Shown piece after piece: positions 14,830 to 16,792 of a stretch of DNA of 16,792 bases. The notes beneath the pieces were generated by a model, which was not told the DNA's origin, made no database searches, and saw only the letters and a program-made list of their open reading frames with translations. Every line of letters begins with the position of its first letter. The stretch's first letter is position 1. The stretch is from an uncultured Pseudogracilibacillus sp. Lineage in GTDB: Bacteria; Bacillota; Bacilli; Bacillales; Amphibacillaceae. The stretch covers positions 1 through 16,792 of the forward strand of contig CALGOZ010000029.1 of NCBI GenBank assembly GCA_937960785.1. Direction: 5' to 3'. Position numbers and translations under genes: made by a program.

Positions 14830-14909
14830 TTAGCAAAGGAATAACCAGTTTTATCAAAAATAAATCTGGAAATTATACTATATATTATTTTTTGAGGAGG
14901 ATTTACATT

Positions 14910-15122
14910 ATGGGAGCTTTAGCGGCAGCAATTGCAGTTGGTTTAGGTGCATTAGGTGCAGGTGTAGGTAACGGTTTAATCGTTAGTAAGACAGTTGAAG
15001 GAGTTGCACGTCAGCCAGAATTACGTGGACAGTTACAGACGATTATGTTCATCGGTATCGGGTTAGTTGAGGCGATTCCAATTATCGGAGTAGTTATCGC
15101 GTTAATGGTAATGGGTAACTAA
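14910..15122 (+). CDS. atpE: ATP synthase F0 subunit c
   Basis: A 70-residue hairpin of two membrane helices that forms the rotor ring. Helix 1 (about 3-25) has the glycine-rich packing motif GLGALGAGVGNG, polar loop VARQPEL at 32-38, and helix 2 (44-68) holds the proton-binding carboxylate E54 in GLVEAIPIIG. There is no Pro three residues before E54 and no alanine-rich helix 1, so the alkaliphile signatures are absent. There is no Ser/Thr after E54 of the sodium type, so proton coupling is expected. The ATG at 14910 follows GAGGAGGA (14893-14901) with good spacing; the upstream in-frame ATG at 14892 overlaps that site. The strong ribosome site agrees with the need for about ten copies per enzyme. 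Confidence 0.97.
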   Translation: MGALAAAIAVGLGALGAGVGNGLIVSKTVEGVARQPELRGQLQTIMFIGIGLVEAIPIIGVVIALMVMGN

Positions 15123-15220
15123 TAAAAAATAGAAGTGTTACTCGAGGCGAAGCAAAAGTATAACTTCGCCATCGTTCGTTGTACAATAATTGTTTTATGT
15201 TCGCGAAAGGAGTGAATTGT

Positions 15221-15712
15221 GTGCTAGGTGGTTTCATGATATTAGATACGATTATCTTACTTTTCTTCTTTATTTTGCTTATGGTCCTCGTTGTAAAGTT
15301 TGCCTGGGGTCCCGTAATGGACATGATGCAAAAACGTGAAGACCATATCGCGGAGCAAATTGAAGTAGCGGAGACGAATCGTATCGAAGCGGAAAAAGCA
15401 TCGAAAGAAGCAGCAGAACGACTACAGCAAACACGCCAAGAAGCGCAAAAAATTCTCGATGATGCGAAAAGTGCTGGACAACAACAAGAAGAAAGCATTA
15501 TCGCAGCTGCTAGAGAAGAGGCGGAGCGTATTAGACAAGCCGCTCAGGAAGAAATCCGTAATGAAAAAGAAAAAGCGTTACAAGCTTTACAAGACCAAGT
15601 CGCTTCATTATCCGTTCTTATTGCAAGGAAAATGATTGAAAAAGAAATTAGCGCACAAGATCAAGATAAATTGATTGCAGAATATATTAAAGAAGTGGGA
15701 GAAGAGCAATGA
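15221..15712 (+). CDS. atpF: ATP synthase F0 subunit b
   Basis: The peripheral stalk subunit, 163 residues. One N-terminal membrane helix (about 7-27, ILDTIILLFFFILLMVLVV) is followed by a long charged coiled coil rich in Ala, Glu, Lys and Gln (about 35-140) that reaches F1 and binds delta. The start is the GTG at 15221: AAAGGAG at 15206-15212 is eight bases upstream, and the resulting protein (VLGGFMILD...) has the family length. The in-frame ATG at 15179 lies before that ribosome site. An ATG at 15236 is a weaker alternative. The stop overlaps the atpH start (ATGA), so the two genes are translationally coupled. The 98-base gap after atpE holds no clear terminator. Confidence 0.94.
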   Translation: MLGGFMILDTIILLFFFILLMVLVVKFAWGPVMDMMQKREDHIAEQIEVAETNRIEAEKASKEAAERLQQTRQEAQKILDDAKSAGQQQEESIIAAAREEAERIRQAAQEEIRNEKEKALQALQDQVASLSVLIARKMIEKEISAQDQDKLIAEYIKEVGEEQ

Positions 15713-16251
15713 TTACTGTAGTAGCAAAGCGTTATGCAGAAGCTCTTTTCCAACTCGCACAAGAAAAAGAAATCGCAGATCAATTAATTTCTGAGCTTGG
15801 TACAGTAAAAGAAGTATTCGAAGACAATGAGGAGTTCGTAGAGTTTTTAAGTCATCCTCGTATTCCACTCGAGAAGAAAAAGGAAATGATTGACGAAGCT
15901 TTCAAGTCGTTTGATCGTACTGTTTTAAATACATTAAAAATGTTAGCCGAGCGTCACCGTTTAACTGAAGTGGCCGCAATTGTCGACCATTACGTATACT
16001 TATACAACGAAGCGAGAGGAATTGCGACTGCGACAGTTTATTCCGTACGCCCTTTAACAGATGACGAAAAAGCATCTCTCGAAAACTCATTCAAAAAGAA
16101 ACTAAATATGGATTCTATTACGTTTACGAATAAAATCGATGAAAGTCTACTCGGAGGCGTAAAAATCCAAATCGGAAATACAATTTATGATGGTTCGATT
16201 AGCGGTAAGTTAAACACGTTGAAAAATCGTTTAACCTCCGCAAATCTTTAA
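15709..16251 (+). CDS. atpH: ATP synthase F1 subunit delta
   Basis: A 180-residue subunit that links the top of the alpha-beta hexamer to the b stalk. The N-terminal helical bundle (about 1-105, starting VVAKRYAEALFQLAQEKE) binds alpha, and the smaller C-terminal domain (about 110-180, ATVYSVRPLTDDEKASLENSF ending in the family signature GGVKIQIGNTIYDGSISGKL) contacts b. Length and motifs are those of other Bacilli. The ATG at 15709 overlaps the atpF stop by four bases. It ends 18 bases before atpA. Confidence 0.96.
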   Translation: MITVVAKRYAEALFQLAQEKEIADQLISELGTVKEVFEDNEEFVEFLSHPRIPLEKKKEMIDEAFKSFDRTVLNTLKMLAERHRLTEVAAIVDHYVYLYNEARGIATATVYSVRPLTDDEKASLENSFKKKLNMDSITFTNKIDESLLGGVKIQIGNTIYDGSISGKLNTLKNRLTSANL

Positions 16252-16269
16252 GGATAGGGGTGACATGGT

Positions 16270-16792
16270 ATGAGCATTACTGCTGATGAAATTAGTACAC
16301 TAATTAAACAGCAAATCGAAGACTATGATTCAGAAATAGAAGTTTCTGACGTCGGAACAGTAATCGAAGTCGGAGACGGTATTGCACGAGCTCACGGTTT
16401 AGATAACGTGATGGCTGGTGAATTAGTTGAGTTTTCTAATGGTGTCGTAGGAATGGCACAAAACTTAGAGGAAACGAACGTCGGGATCGTAATTTTAGGT
16501 CCTTATACAGATATTAAAGAAGGCGATGAAGTTCGTCGTACAGGTAGAATTATGCAAGTACCTGTTGGTGAGGAGCTAATTGGTCGAGTTGTAAACCCAT
16601 TAGGACAACCAATCGACGGGCAAGGACCGGTTGAGACGTCAAAAACTCGTCCAATCGAATCCGAAGCTCCAGGGGTAATGGCACGTCGTTCTGTTTACGA
16701 GCCGTTACAGACAGGTATCAAAGCGATCGATGCCCTCGTACCAATCGGAAGAGGTCAGCGTGAGCTTATTATCGGTGACCGTCAAACAGGTA
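16270..16792 (+). CDS. atpA: ATP synthase F1 subunit alpha (5' part)
   Basis: The first 174 codons of the alpha subunit (about 502 residues when whole) are present; the window ends inside the gene. Residues about 25-95 form the N-terminal beta barrel (VGTVIEVGDGIARAHGL, VVGMAQNLEETNVGIVILG), followed by the start of the nucleotide-binding domain (GRVVNPLGQPIDG, IDALVPIGRGQRELIIGDRQTG). The Walker A loop GDRQTGKT is cut after its sixth residue at the last bases. The ATG at 16270 follows GGGGTGA at 16257-16263. The subunit carries the non-catalytic nucleotide sites; gamma, beta and epsilon genes should follow. Confidence 0.97.
   Translation, partial: MSITADEISTLIKQQIEDYDSEIEVSDVGTVIEVGDGIARAHGLDNVMAGELVEFSNGVVGMAQNLEETNVGIVILGPYTDIKEGDEVRRTGRIMQVPVGEELIGRVVNPLGQPIDGQGPVETSKTRPIESEAPGVMARRSVYEPLQTGIKAIDALVPIGRGQRELIIGDRQTG

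Noticed and set aside
14104..15122. Alkaliphile-type ATP synthase
   Set aside because: Subunit a has Gly at the Lys180 position and Ser at the Gly212 position of alkaliphilic Bacillus, and subunit c lacks the Pro before Glu54 and the alanine-rich helix.
15094..15498. Minus-strand 134-codon frame over the atpE-atpF junction
   Set aside because: Cys/Ser-rich shadow of the atpF coiled-coil codons on the opposite strand; no supporting signals.

Overview
The window comes from a low-GC Gram-positive bacterium of the Bacillaceae type. Evidence: strong AGGAGG-type ribosome sites, S-box (SAM-I) control of methionine genes, the atpI-B-E-F-H-A gene order, and proteins that match MetI, YitJ, MetE and a Vpr-like subtilase. 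A meso-diaminopimelate dehydrogenase (ddh) and two FNR-like operators fit a facultatively anaerobic Bacillus relative. The genus cannot be fixed from sequence reading alone. The residues that mark alkaliphile ATP synthases (Lys after the essential Arg of subunit a, Pro before the carboxylate of subunit c) are absent.

Layout. 1-494: three tandem 51-bp palindromic repeats, an AT-rich stretch, a cluster of DnaA-box-like 9-mers, and the ddh promoter. 495-1475: ddh. 1595-7550: a methionine biosynthesis unit. It has a promoter, a SAM-I riboswitch with terminator, a small YezD-family gene, a second large hairpin followed by a T-run, then metI, yitJ (homocysteine methyltransferase fused to methylene-THF reductase) and metE, and ends at a strong terminator. 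7754-8077 (minus): a DUF3784-like membrane protein. 8159-10874: a metal-transport module in two transcription units, each preceded by a TTGAT-N4-(A/G)TCAA site. It encodes a P1B-type ATPase with an unusual CPG membrane motif, a small helical protein and a free-standing HMA metallochaperone domain. 11027-13276: a secreted S8 protease. 13277-13721: non-coding, with a large inverted repeat around the atp promoter. 13722-16792: atpI, atpB, atpE, atpF, atpH and the start of atpA.

How the genes work together. MetI makes cystathionine (or homocysteine directly) from O-acetylhomoserine. YitJ makes 5-methyl-THF and can methylate homocysteine. MetE makes methionine from homocysteine and methyl-THF. SAM, the end product, should shut the transcript off at the riboswitch. 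metC, often next to metI, is not in this operon. The ATPase and the HMA protein look like a metal efflux pump whose N-terminal metal domain is supplied in trans. Both are probably under one Crp/Fnr-family regulator encoded elsewhere.

Most interesting points: (1) the hairpin and T-run between yezD and metI, with a competing alternative pairing and no room for another promoter; (2) the FNR-site metal module; (3) the DnaA-box cluster away from dnaA; (4) an ATP synthase subunit a with Gly where E. coli has Glu219; (5) the inverted repeat centred on the atp promoter. I found no CRISPR array, transposase, tRNA, rRNA or phage gene.
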